35,202 nt of DNA from the NCBI GenBank assembly GCA_945648485.1, contig CALZFR010000003.1, forward strand, positions 1 through 35,202, read 5' to 3'. This document shows positions 17,438 to 25,580 of this stretch, piece after piece (positions within the stretch are counted from its first letter, which is position 1; every line of letters begins with the position of its first letter). The notes under the pieces were generated by a model that had not been told where the DNA came from, made no database searches, and was given only the letters and a program-made list of their open reading frames with translations. This DNA comes from an uncultured Eubacterium sp. GTDB taxonomy: Bacteria > Bacillota > Clostridia > Lachnospirales > Lachnospiraceae. The position numbers were made by a program, and so were the translations under genes.

Positions 17438-18682
17438 TTATTCCCTGCGCCTTAATATATCATATTCATCAAGCTTAATTCCCAAATCAACAAACAGCTT
17501 CTGCTTAGGATGTGGTGCACTTTCCATATCTTTTCCAGACTCGTCTGTAATTCTTTTAACAGTTACAGTGATATTATCTCCATCCGGCTTCATAACCTCA
17601 ATTTCTTCTCCAACACTGAACTTGTTTCTCTGCTCAATTCCGTACAGACCAGAGGAATTAGTTTCTCCCACCACTCCCAGATAAGTATACTCCTTAACAT
17701 ATGTGTTAGTGTCATATATCTGTGTATTCTCATCTGGTTTACCGAAGAAGAAGCCTGTAGTGTACTGCCTGTATGTGCATTTGCTGATTTCAGACTTATA
17801 GAATGGAATCCTGCTTCTGTATAGTTCGGGGTCCTTTAAATATTCATCAATAGCCAGGCCATATGTTCTTGCCACTGTTGCAACATAGAGGGCTGTCTTC
17901 ATTCTTCCTTCAATCTTAAAGCTGTCAATACCTGCATCAAGCATCTCAGGAATATGTTCAATCATGCACAAATCCTTTGAATTAAATATATATGTTCCTC
18001 TTTCATTCTCATATACAGGCATATATTGTCCTGGTCTTTGTTCCTCAACCACAGAATACTTCCATCTGCATGGATGGGTACATTCTCCTCTGTTGGCATC
18101 CCTCCCAGCCATAAAACTGCTGAGAAGACATCTTCCTGAGTATGATATACACATTGCGCCATGCATAAATGACTCAATCTCCATCTCATCAGGTATATTA
18201 TCTCTTATCTGTCTTATTTCCTTTAAAGAAAGCTCTCTTGCAGATACAACTCTCTTTGCTCCCTGCTTCCACCAGAACTGATATGTCAAATAGTTAGTAT
18301 TATTTGCCTGGGTACTTATATGAATATCCACCTCAGGCCATACTTCTTTTGCTATGGTAAACATTCCCGGATCAGATATTATCAATGCATCAGGTCCTAT
18401 CTGCTTAAGTTCCTGAAAATACTCTCTGGCTCCATCAAGGTCATAATTATGGGCAAGAATATTAGCTGTGACATATACCTTGCATCCTCTCTCATGAGCA
18501 AACTCAATTCCCTCTTTCATATCCTCAAGAGAAAAATTCTTTGCCTTGGCTCTTAATCCAAATGCTTCTCCACCAATGTAAACTGCATCAGCGCCATACA
18601 TTACCGCAACCTTTAAAACCTCAAGATTACTGGCAGGAATCAGCAATTCAAGCTTTCGTCCCTTATATATTCTGTTATTCAT
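17438..18682 (-). CDS. trhP: Peptidase U32 family protein; likely tRNA uridine 5-hydroxylation protein TrhP (YrrO-like)
   Basis: 414 aa; 'LELLIPASNLEVLKVAVMYGADAVYIGGEAFGLRAKAKNFS', 'ESFMHGAMCISYSGRCLLSSFMAGRDANRGECTHPCRWKY'; adjacent to trmR. Confidence 0.9.
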   Translation of the reverse strand: MNNRIYKGRKLELLIPASNLEVLKVAVMYGADAVYIGGEAFGLRAKAKNFSLEDMKEGIEFAHERGCKVYVTANILAHNYDLDGAREYFQELKQIGPDALIISDPGMFTIAKEVWPEVDIHISTQANNTNYLTYQFWWKQGAKRVVSARELSLKEIRQIRDNIPDEMEIESFMHGAMCISYSGRCLLSSFMAGRDANRGECTHPCRWKYSVVEEQRPGQYMPVYENERGTYIFNSKDLCMIEHIPEMLDAGIDSFKIEGRMKTALYVATVARTYGLAIDEYLKDPELYRSRIPFYKSEISKCTYRQYTTGFFFGKPDENTQIYDTNTYVKEYTYLGVVGETNSSGLYGIEQRNKFSVGEEIEVMKPDGDNITVTVKRITDESGKDMESAPHPKQKLFVDLGIKLDEYDILRRRE

Positions 18683-18689
18683 AAATCAG

Positions 18690-19370
18690 TTACCTTTCCT
18701 TCTTAACACTTAATGTAATTCCATCACCAATAGGAACTACAGAGGTTACCATGTTCTCATCATGAGTCAGCATATAAATATACTCTCTCATTCTTTCATG
18801 AATTGTCCTGTTACGCCTTGTAACACCATATTTAGACTGAACAATCTGCCCCTCCTGAAGCACATTATCAGATATAAGCAGTCCTCCCTCTGACAGAAGC
18901 CTGTATACATGAGGATAATAATTAATATACTGTCCCTTGGCCGCATCCATAAATATAAAATCAAAGCTGCCTTCAAGCTCCTTAAGAACCTCCAGAGCAT
19001 CTCCTTCTATAAGTGTTATCTTATCTTCCTTTCCGGCTCTCTTAAAATTATTTCTTGCCACAGGAATTCTCTTATCATAATTCTCTATAGTAGTTATATG
19101 ACAATTCTCCGGCATATTCTCACTCATAAGAATAGATGAGTAACCCACTGCCGTTCCAACCTCCAGTATACTGTGAGGCTTCGTAAGGGCTAACAGCACC
19201 TTCAGCAGGTTCCCCATCTCTTTCCTGATAATTGGCACATCATCTGCAAGAGCCTCTTGCTCAATTATGTCACATATTTCAGAGTTACCTTTATCCAGAG
19301 AATTAATATATGAAACAATCCTTGGTTCTACAATCATACTAATCCTCATTTCTACCAGACTTTCGTCCAC
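18690..19370 (-). CDS. trmR: SAM-dependent O-methyltransferase, TrmR/YrrM-like (tRNA 5-hydroxyuridine methyltransferase)
   Basis: 226 aa; 'ILEVGTAVGYSSILMSE', 'FDFIFMDAAKGQYINYYPHVYRLLSEGGLLISDNVL'; GTG start overlaps the previous stop. Confidence 0.85.
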   Translation of the reverse strand: MDESLVEMRISMIVEPRIVSYINSLDKGNSEICDIIEQEALADDVPIIRKEMGNLLKVLLALTKPHSILEVGTAVGYSSILMSENMPENCHITTIENYDKRIPVARNNFKRAGKEDKITLIEGDALEVLKELEGSFDFIFMDAAKGQYINYYPHVYRLLSEGGLLISDNVLQEGQIVQSKYGVTRRNRTIHERMREYIYMLTHDENMVTSVVPIGDGITLSVKKER

Positions 19371-19738
19371 TACTCCTGTTCTTTACTCATTATCTCAAAC
19401 ATCTCAGTGGGCTTCATGGATGTATCCAGCTGATATGTTCCTGCTTTAAAATCACCTTTGTAATCTGACAGTACTATCTGAAGATGAGCTATAGTCTCAT
19501 CCTTTACCAGACCCTTGTCATACAGTATCTTTGCAATATCGCCTGACTTTTCAGAACCAGTCAGAGTAATCTCAACCTGCCTTGCATCAGCCTGACTTGT
19601 TACCGACTCCTCATTGAATATGTTATGTCCAAAGGAATAAGCTTTGTTGCCCATGACAAATATAAGATAAATACCAGCCAGAATAATTAAAGCATTAAGT
19701 GTAAATGAAACTATAAATCTAATTGTTTTATTATCCAT
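19370..19738 (-). CDS. MltG (YceG/YrrL)-like N-terminal fragment: TM + LysM-like domain only
   Basis: 122 aa; TM then 'SGDIAKILYDKGLVKDETIAHLQIVLSDYKGDFKAGTYQLDTSMKPTEMFEIMS'; the downstream catalytic YceG domain is absent. Confidence 0.75.
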   Translation of the reverse strand: MDNKTIRFIVSFTLNALIILAGIYLIFVMGNKAYSFGHNIFNEESVTSQADARQVEITLTGSEKSGDIAKILYDKGLVKDETIAHLQIVLSDYKGDFKAGTYQLDTSMKPTEMFEIMSKEQE

Positions 19739-19767
19739 ATCTTCCTCTTTTCATGCAATACGCTGTC

Positions 19768-20118
19768 CTAGAATTCGTCATAAAGGAAATCAACGTTAAA
19801 ATCAACAGCTCCAACTATATTCATGCAAATTCCCTGAATCATCCTGCATACACACATCTCAGCTCTCAGATACTGCTCCACAAAGGGCTGCTTCTTAACA
19901 TCTTCATACCTTTTTGCAAGATCCTGTGTGGCAGACATAACATCGTCCACATCATCTGAATACTGGAAGAAGAAATTCTCCCTGCGGTAGTCATCAACTG
20001 CCCTCTTAATATCAGGGTATTTATCAATAATCTCAGAAAGCCGCAAAAACTCTTTATACTCATCGCTTTCAATTATAGTTTTTTTTAACTCTTCTGTTAA
20101 TGTGTCTATCTGGCTCAT
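19768..20118 (-). CDS. YlbF/YmcA family protein
   Basis: 116 aa helical; 'SDEYKEFLRLSEIIDKYPDIKRAVDDYRRENF'; C-terminal Cys cluster 'EMCVCRMIQGIC'. Confidence 0.8.
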   Translation of the reverse strand: MSQIDTLTEELKKTIIESDEYKEFLRLSEIIDKYPDIKRAVDDYRRENFFFQYSDDVDDVMSATQDLAKRYEDVKKQPFVEQYLRAEMCVCRMIQGICMNIVGAVDFNVDFLYDEF

Positions 20119-20176
20119 AAAGTAATCTCCTAAGTTCTTCCTGCTACTTAATACTGTAACTAATCAAAAACTGTAT

Positions 20177-21847
20177 CTACAAGGTTGCCTCCATGATAAT
20201 TGGAAGAATAACCGGATTTCTCTTCATCTTTTTCCAGAGATAGTCCCCAAGATCATCCTTAATAGTATTCTTTATCTTACTCCAGTCTGTTATATTCTTA
20301 TCCATACATTCAGATACAGATTCCCATACAACAGATTTAGCCTCATCAAGAAGTTCCTCTGCCTCTCTTACATACACAAATCCTCTTGTAACAATGTCAG
20401 GTCCGGCAATAAGCTGTCCTGAATACTTCTCCAGTGTAAGAACCACTATGATAATACCATTCTCAGCCAGATTCTGTCTGTCTCTCAATACGATATTACC
20501 AACGTCACCAACACCAAGACCATCAACCATGATTGCCCCTGTTGGAACCTTACCTGTAATATCTGCTTTCTCCTGGCTTAATTCAATAACATCTCCTGAT
20601 TTGGCAATGATAACATCTTCCTTAGCATATCCAAGTGACATCACACATTCCTTCTGTGCCATAAGATGTCTGTACTCTCCATGGACAGGAATTGAATACT
20701 TAGGCTTAACCAGTGAATATATAAGCTTAATCTCCTCCTGACATGCATGACCAGAAACATGGGTATCCTGGAAAATAACCTTAGCACCTTTCATTCCCAG
20801 TTCATTAATAACCTTAGCTACAGATTTCTCATTACCAGGAATAGGTGTAGAAGAAAATACCACACAATCACCTGGCATAATAGAAACTTTTCTGTGAAGA
20901 TTAGCTGCCATTCTTGAAAGAGCTGCCATGGATTCTCCTTGAGAACCTGTTGTAATAAGAACTATCTGGTCTGGGGTGTAATTCTTCATCTCTTCAGTAT
21001 CAATCAGCGTTCCGTCAGGAATAGAAAGATACTCAAGTTCTTCAGCAACCTCAATTATATTAACCATGCTGCGTCCTTCAACGCAGACCTTTCTTCCATA
21101 TTTGACAGCAGAATTAATTATCTGCTGGACACGGTCAACATTAGATGCAAATGTAGCAATGATAAGCCTGCTGTTCTTATTATCAGCAAAAATCTTATCA
21201 AATGTGGCCCCAACTGTACTCTCTGACATGGTAAATCCCTGTCTTAAAGCATTAGTACTGTCACACATCAACGCAAGAACGCCCTTCTTGCCCAGTTCAC
21301 CAAGCCGCTGAAGGTCAATAGGTGCGCCGAATACAGGTGTATAATCCACTTTAAAATCACCTGTATGAATAATTGTTCCTGCCGGTGTAAACAAAGCCAG
21401 TGCCGCAGCATCAGCGATACTGTGGTTTGTCCTTATGAATTCAACCCTGATACAGCCAAGATTAATTGACTGTCCGTAGTTTACTACCTTTCTCTTAACT
21501 GATTTGGTAAGATTATGCTCCTTAAGCTTGGCATCAATAAGACCCATAGTAAGCTTGGTAGCATATATAGGTACATTAACATCCTTAATAACATATGGAA
21601 TAGCACCAATATGGTCCTCATGACCATGAGTAATAACGAACCCCTTAACCTTGTCAATATTCTCCTTAAGATATGTGACGTCTGGAATTACAAGATCAAT
21701 TCCAAGCATCTCTTCTTCAGGAAATGACAGGCCGCAGTCCACAACAACAATACTGTCATCGCATTCAATGGCAGTTATGTTCATTCCTATCTGTTCAAGG
21801 CCTCCAAGGGGAATAACCTTAACAGAACCTGTAATTTCTTTTTTCAT
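20177..21847 (-). CDS. rnj: Ribonuclease J
   Basis: 556 aa; metallo-beta-lactamase 'THGHEDHIGAIPYV', 'HTGDFKVDYTPVFG', 'TGSQGESMAALSRMA', 'HVSGHACQEEIKLI', 'PVHGEYRHL'. Confidence 0.97.
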   Translation of the reverse strand: MKKEITGSVKVIPLGGLEQIGMNITAIECDDSIVVVDCGLSFPEEEMLGIDLVIPDVTYLKENIDKVKGFVITHGHEDHIGAIPYVIKDVNVPIYATKLTMGLIDAKLKEHNLTKSVKRKVVNYGQSINLGCIRVEFIRTNHSIADAAALALFTPAGTIIHTGDFKVDYTPVFGAPIDLQRLGELGKKGVLALMCDSTNALRQGFTMSESTVGATFDKIFADNKNSRLIIATFASNVDRVQQIINSAVKYGRKVCVEGRSMVNIIEVAEELEYLSIPDGTLIDTEEMKNYTPDQIVLITTGSQGESMAALSRMAANLHRKVSIMPGDCVVFSSTPIPGNEKSVAKVINELGMKGAKVIFQDTHVSGHACQEEIKLIYSLVKPKYSIPVHGEYRHLMAQKECVMSLGYAKEDVIIAKSGDVIELSQEKADITGKVPTGAIMVDGLGVGDVGNIVLRDRQNLAENGIIIVVLTLEKYSGQLIAGPDIVTRGFVYVREAEELLDEAKSVVWESVSECMDKNITDWSKIKNTIKDDLGDYLWKKMKRNPVILPIIMEATL

Positions 21848-21888
21848 TTAACACCTCATAAATATCATAATAAACAGCTTCCCCGCTG

Positions 21889-22140
21889 TTAAACTTCCTC
21901 GTCATCCACTAATTCCTGAAAAATCTTAAATACGCTGTCCAGTTCATTATCATCTTCAACAAACTCATAGGCAGCTTCAGCAGATTCCTGTGATGAAACA
22001 TCTTTAAGTATGTAGCATTCAGCATCCAGGCTGTCCTGCTCTGATACAAGGAGATAATTCACGCCATTAACCCTTGTCTCCTCCAGTACATAAAATGAAA
22101 CCTTCTCATTGTCATCAGTCAAAAATTCCAGCTGCTCCAT
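21889..22140 (-). CDS. DUF1292 family protein
   Basis: 'MEQLEFLTDDNEKVSFYVLEETRVNGVNYLLVSEQD'; ATG at 22140 preferred over the long ORF-track start; follows yqgF. Confidence 0.88.
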   Translation of the reverse strand: MEQLEFLTDDNEKVSFYVLEETRVNGVNYLLVSEQDSLDAECYILKDVSSQESAEAAYEFVEDDNELDSVFKIFQELVDDEEV

Positions 22141-22153
22141 ATCACTACACCTT

Positions 22154-22600
22154 TCAAATATCATTCTGTATATTACCTGAATTGCTCTTATAATCCAGAT
22201 ATCCCTGCAAAATAAATACAGCTGCAATCTTATCAACTACAGCTTTCCTGTTCTCTCTTCTTACTCCGCACTCTTTCAGTACATTATCCGCCGAAACTGT
22301 GGTCAGCCGCTCATCCCACATTATCACAGGAAGACCTGTACGACGTTCAAGCTTGTCCGCAAAATCCCTGCAGGCTTCTGCTCTCTCACCTATAGTATTA
22401 TTCATATTCTTAGGAAGTCCAACAACAATCTCTTCTACATTATATTCATCAATTAATGCTTCAATTCTTGCTAATGTCTGTCTGAGCTTATTTTCTTCCT
22501 TGCGGGTAATAGTCTCTACAGCCTGTGCTGTTATGCCAAGACTGTCACTTACAGCTACACCAACAGTTTTGGTACCATAATCTAATCCAATTATTCTCAT
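22154..22600 (-). CDS. yqgF: YqgF/RuvX family RNase H-like (pre-16S rRNA/Holliday junction nuclease)
   Basis: 148 aa; '[22 protein letters not shown]', '[19 protein letters not shown]', 'MWDERLTT'. Confidence 0.96.
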   Translation of the reverse strand: MRIIGLDYGTKTVGVAVSDSLGITAQAVETITRKEENKLRQTLARIEALIDEYNVEEIVVGLPKNMNNTIGERAEACRDFADKLERRTGLPVIMWDERLTTVSADNVLKECGVRRENRKAVVDKIAAVFILQGYLDYKSNSGNIQNDI

Positions 22601-22624
22601 AAATCACAATAATATTCAATACAT

Positions 22625-22879
22625 TTACAGACCTTTACCATCAATAAAGTAACGAATAACCTCCTCAACAAGTTCGTCACGCTCAACTTTCATAATAAGA
22701 CTTCTGGCATTATTATGACTTGTAATATATGTAGGATCACCTGACATAATATATCCAACCATCTGGTTAACAGGGTTATACCCCTTCTCCTTAAGTGCAA
22801 GATATACCTGCTCAAGTATTCCCTCCACAGAGATTGTCTTCTCTGGCTGTTTAAAAAACTGTGTATTATTATCCACCAT
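22625..22879 (-). CDS. ireB: IreB family regulatory phosphoprotein (UPF0297)
   Basis: 84 aa; 'ILEQVYLALKEKGYNPVNQMVGYIMSGDPTYITSHNNARSLI'. Confidence 0.95.
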   Translation of the reverse strand: MVDNNTQFFKQPEKTISVEGILEQVYLALKEKGYNPVNQMVGYIMSGDPTYITSHNNARSLIMKVERDELVEEVIRYFIDGKGL

Positions 22880-22930
22880 AACTTCCTCACTTTCGTGTAT
22901 TACATCACGTACTTACTCGTATACAACAAT

Positions 22931-22959
22931 ATAATATACCAAAAACATGTATAAAACAA
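22931..22959 (-). promoter_or_regulatory. Candidate sigmaA promoter for the ireB-yqgF operon
   Basis: TTGTTT (22959-22954) - 17 nt - TATTAT (22936-22931); just downstream of the preceding terminator. Confidence 0.45.
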
Positions 22960-22961
22960 GT

Positions 22962-22992
22962 AAAAAAACAGCTGGTTTTTAGCCAGCTGTTT
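22962..22992 (-). terminator. Rho-independent terminator after the VTC/DUF4956 pair
   Basis: AAACAGCTGG / CCAGCTGTTT 10-bp stem (22992-22983/22975-22966), then T-run on minus strand. Confidence 0.88.
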
Positions 22993-23024
22993 GGAGAAAA
23001 TGCCCATTTTATGTAAATTACAAA

Positions 23025-23717
23025 TCAATTCAGAATCTCCTGATTGGTTTCCGCATATCCAAGGATGATATTCAGATTTCCATTTCTCATTCTAAGGTCG
23101 TCAATAAAAGCCTTTTCGTCAGTACCTGATTTCATGAAAACATTGTATGTAAGTTCAAACATCGTTCCCATATTAGTTGTTTTTACTTTTCTCAAATCAA
23201 ATGAGCTTAAGTATTTATCAAACAAATCATTAAATGCGCTGGTGTAATTCAAAGTTTCCGGAATTGTAATCTTAAGCTGTCTTGCCCCATCCTTTTTCTC
23301 TCCAAAATGAACTGCAGAAAGAACCATCATTACAATAACCATAATTGCCACAAAAACACAGGCAAAAGTAATATATCCAAGTCCACATGCCAGGCCTGCC
23401 GCCATGGAGAAGAATACAACAGCTATATCTCTTGCATTACCAGGAGCACTTCTGAATCTTACCAGGGCAAAGGCGCCTGCCATGGAAAATGCCCTGGCAA
23501 CATTACTGCCAATAAGGAGAATTACTGCTGCTACAATTGCAGGAAGGATAACAAGACCAATAATAAAATTTCTGCCGTATCCATCTTTTCTACAAATATA
23601 CATGTATACCACACCAATGACTAATCCTAATATAACTGCCACACATATTCCTAACATTGATGAGCCTATGCTGATGGCATTATCTGTTGCTGAAGTTGTA
23701 AATATTGATTCAAACAT
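23025..23717 (-). CDS. DUF4956 multi-pass membrane protein
   Basis: 'GSNVARAFSMAGAFALVRFRSAPGNARDIAVVFFSMAAGLACGLGY'; ATG at 23717 preceded by GGAAGAGGAATT; overlaps the upstream VTC gene by about 52 nt. Confidence 0.88.
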   Translation of the reverse strand: MFESIFTTSATDNAISIGSSMLGICVAVILGLVIGVVYMYICRKDGYGRNFIIGLVILPAIVAAVILLIGSNVARAFSMAGAFALVRFRSAPGNARDIAVVFFSMAAGLACGLGYITFACVFVAIMVIVMMVLSAVHFGEKKDGARQLKITIPETLNYTSAFNDLFDKYLSSFDLRKVKTTNMGTMFELTYNVFMKSGTDEKAFIDDLRMRNGNLNIILGYAETNQEILN

Positions 23718-24481
23718 AATTCCTCTTCCTTTCTTTCCCTTATTGTTCCGCTGGTATTTCCAGCTGACATATATTTTTTGTACTCTGTTCCATATTTTGA
23801 AAACGATGCCGGATAAATATTTAATCCTGATATAATTTTTGCAAACCACATTGGCACTGCCCCTGAAACCTTAATTTCCATAAGATAAGAATCTGCCGGC
23901 AGCAGCTGTTCACCAAAGCTTCCATCTTCCAGCCTTACATCTTTTCTTCTCGTTGTTATATTAGTATCAAAAGTCACCCTGAAGTCTCCGTCATCTTTCT
24001 CAAAATACGCAATTCTGTCATAGGATATATAAACCTTTGGAACTATTTTATAGTGATTTTTAAAGAAATCTATTTCCCTTAACACCTGTCTGTTTATCTC
24101 CGGATAATCATCCATAATACTGTCCATACTTATCTTTCCATCCATATATCCATAAGCATCCTCCAGTTTCATGGATGTTCTTCTTTTATTAACCACTCCA
24201 TTATACTTTTTCTTAATTTCCACAAAAACACTTTCATTTAAGCCAGGTACTCCATAGCTTCGTACCCTGAGTTTTTCTTTATATACAGGCTTTTCAATAG
24301 ACGCACTTATCAATCTGTCATCCCAGGTATCATAATATATATTGCATATTTTATAAGATTCGCCATTCTCATTGTATCTGTCTAACACCATATGATTTTT
24401 CATGGCAGCAATAATTGAATCATACTGCTGTCTGGTAATCAAATATTTTTTCTCATATCTGTTAAACACTTCAATTGCCAT
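23666..24481 (-). CDS. VTC-domain (polyphosphate polymerase / triphosphate tunnel metalloenzyme superfamily) protein
   Basis: 271 aa; 'NRYEKKYLITRQQY', 'EKLRVRSYG', 'VFVEIKKKYNGVVNKRR', 'YDRIAYF', 'VTFDTNITTRR', 'LMEIKVSG'. Confidence 0.9.
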   Translation of the reverse strand: MAIEVFNRYEKKYLITRQQYDSIIAAMKNHMVLDRYNENGESYKICNIYYDTWDDRLISASIEKPVYKEKLRVRSYGVPGLNESVFVEIKKKYNGVVNKRRTSMKLEDAYGYMDGKISMDSIMDDYPEINRQVLREIDFFKNHYKIVPKVYISYDRIAYFEKDDGDFRVTFDTNITTRRKDVRLEDGSFGEQLLPADSYLMEIKVSGAVPMWFAKIISGLNIYPASFSKYGTEYKKYMSAGNTSGTIRERKEEELCLNQYLQLQQQIMPSA

Positions 24482-24551
24482 AATCTTACCTCCCTTCTTA
24501 TTATTTCTAGATAATAATGGAAAAGTGTGACCAAATTATGTAAAAAATGCG

Positions 24552-24589
24552 TAAAAAAAGTGACCTTTTGAAAACTATCAAAAGGTCAC
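24552..24589 (-). terminator. Rho-independent terminator after the MscS gene
   Basis: GTGACCTTTTGA / TCAAAAGGTCAC 12-bp perfect stem (24560-24571/24578-24589), T7 on minus strand. Confidence 0.92.
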
Positions 24590-24629
24590 CTGTGTATTTC
24601 CAGATATTAATTACAGTCCATAGTGAGAA

Positions 24630-25571
24630 TCAGGACATTGTCTCTTCATTCTTAAGGTGTACATCCAGCTTATTATATGGGATTTCAATTCCATTCCTGT
24701 CAAATTCCTGTTTGAATTTCTCAAGAAAGATGAACCTTGTATCCCAGTATGTATCCTGGCTTACCCAGCATCTTGTCTCCAGTGTAACACAGGAATCATC
24801 AAGAGATTTAACTACAACATCAATCCCCTTGTCTTTCATGACTGATGGATATTCTGAAATAATATCACGGAGTATCTCTTTGGCTTTAGTAACGTCACTT
24901 CCATACGAAATTCCCACATTAATATCCAGCCTTCTTATACCCTCAGCGCCAACATTAACGATGTTAGAATTTGACAGAGCGCCATTAGGCATCATAACAA
25001 CCTTGTTATCAATTGTCCTTAACTTAGTATAAAGTATGTCAACAGACACTACATTACCTTCACAGCTGTTGGAAATAATATAATCCCCTACCTTAAATGG
25101 CTTAAATATAAGAATAAGAATTCCTCCAGCCATATTAGAAAGACTACCCTGCAAAGACATACTTAAAGCCAGGGCTGCTGAACCAAATACTGCAATAAGA
25201 GATGCTGTCTGGAAACCTAAAATATCAAGAATTACCAGTATTACAACGGCGTATACTCCGAACTTTGCAAAGGAGCATATGAACTTAATAACTCCCACAT
25301 CGAATCCGGCTCTCTCCATTCCCCTGTTAATTATCTTTAAAAGCCATTTTGTAAGATACTTTGACAACTTCCATATAATAATGGCAATAACTATATCAAT
25401 AATCTTGCCCAGGGCTCCATTAATAAAATTGGTAAAAAGCTGGTTTAAATTCTCGGTAGTAAAAAACGCTCTTGCTTCCTCTGCTTTCGCAGCAACATCA
25501 GAAGTTGCTGGAACATCCAGGGCAAAGCTGGCAGGAACCGGCACTCCGCCCATCCTTAAAAAACTCATCAC
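24630..25571 (-). CDS. MscS-family small-conductance mechanosensitive channel
   Basis: 313 aa; 'AVFGSAALALSMSLQGSLSNMAGGILILIFKPFKVGDYI', 'NKVVMMPNGALSNSNIVN'. Confidence 0.95.
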   Translation of the reverse strand: MMSFLRMGGVPVPASFALDVPATSDVAAKAEEARAFFTTENLNQLFTNFINGALGKIIDIVIAIIIWKLSKYLTKWLLKIINRGMERAGFDVGVIKFICSFAKFGVYAVVILVILDILGFQTASLIAVFGSAALALSMSLQGSLSNMAGGILILIFKPFKVGDYIISNSCEGNVVSVDILYTKLRTIDNKVVMMPNGALSNSNIVNVGAEGIRRLDINVGISYGSDVTKAKEILRDIISEYPSVMKDKGIDVVVKSLDDSCVTLETRCWVSQDTYWDTRFIFLEKFKQEFDRNGIEIPYNKLDVHLKNEETMS

Positions 25572-25580
25572 ATCACCTTC

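Noticed and set aside
22141-22236. Long start of the DUF1292 ORF
   Set aside because: It overlaps the yqgF coding end and the extra residues do not resemble the family; MEQLEF at 22140 is the natural start.
23718-23849. N-terminal extension of the DUF4956 ORF (MVCKNYIRIKYLSG...)
   Set aside because: It lies in an alternative frame inside the VTC gene; ATG at 23717 has a good SD and begins the family-like sequence.
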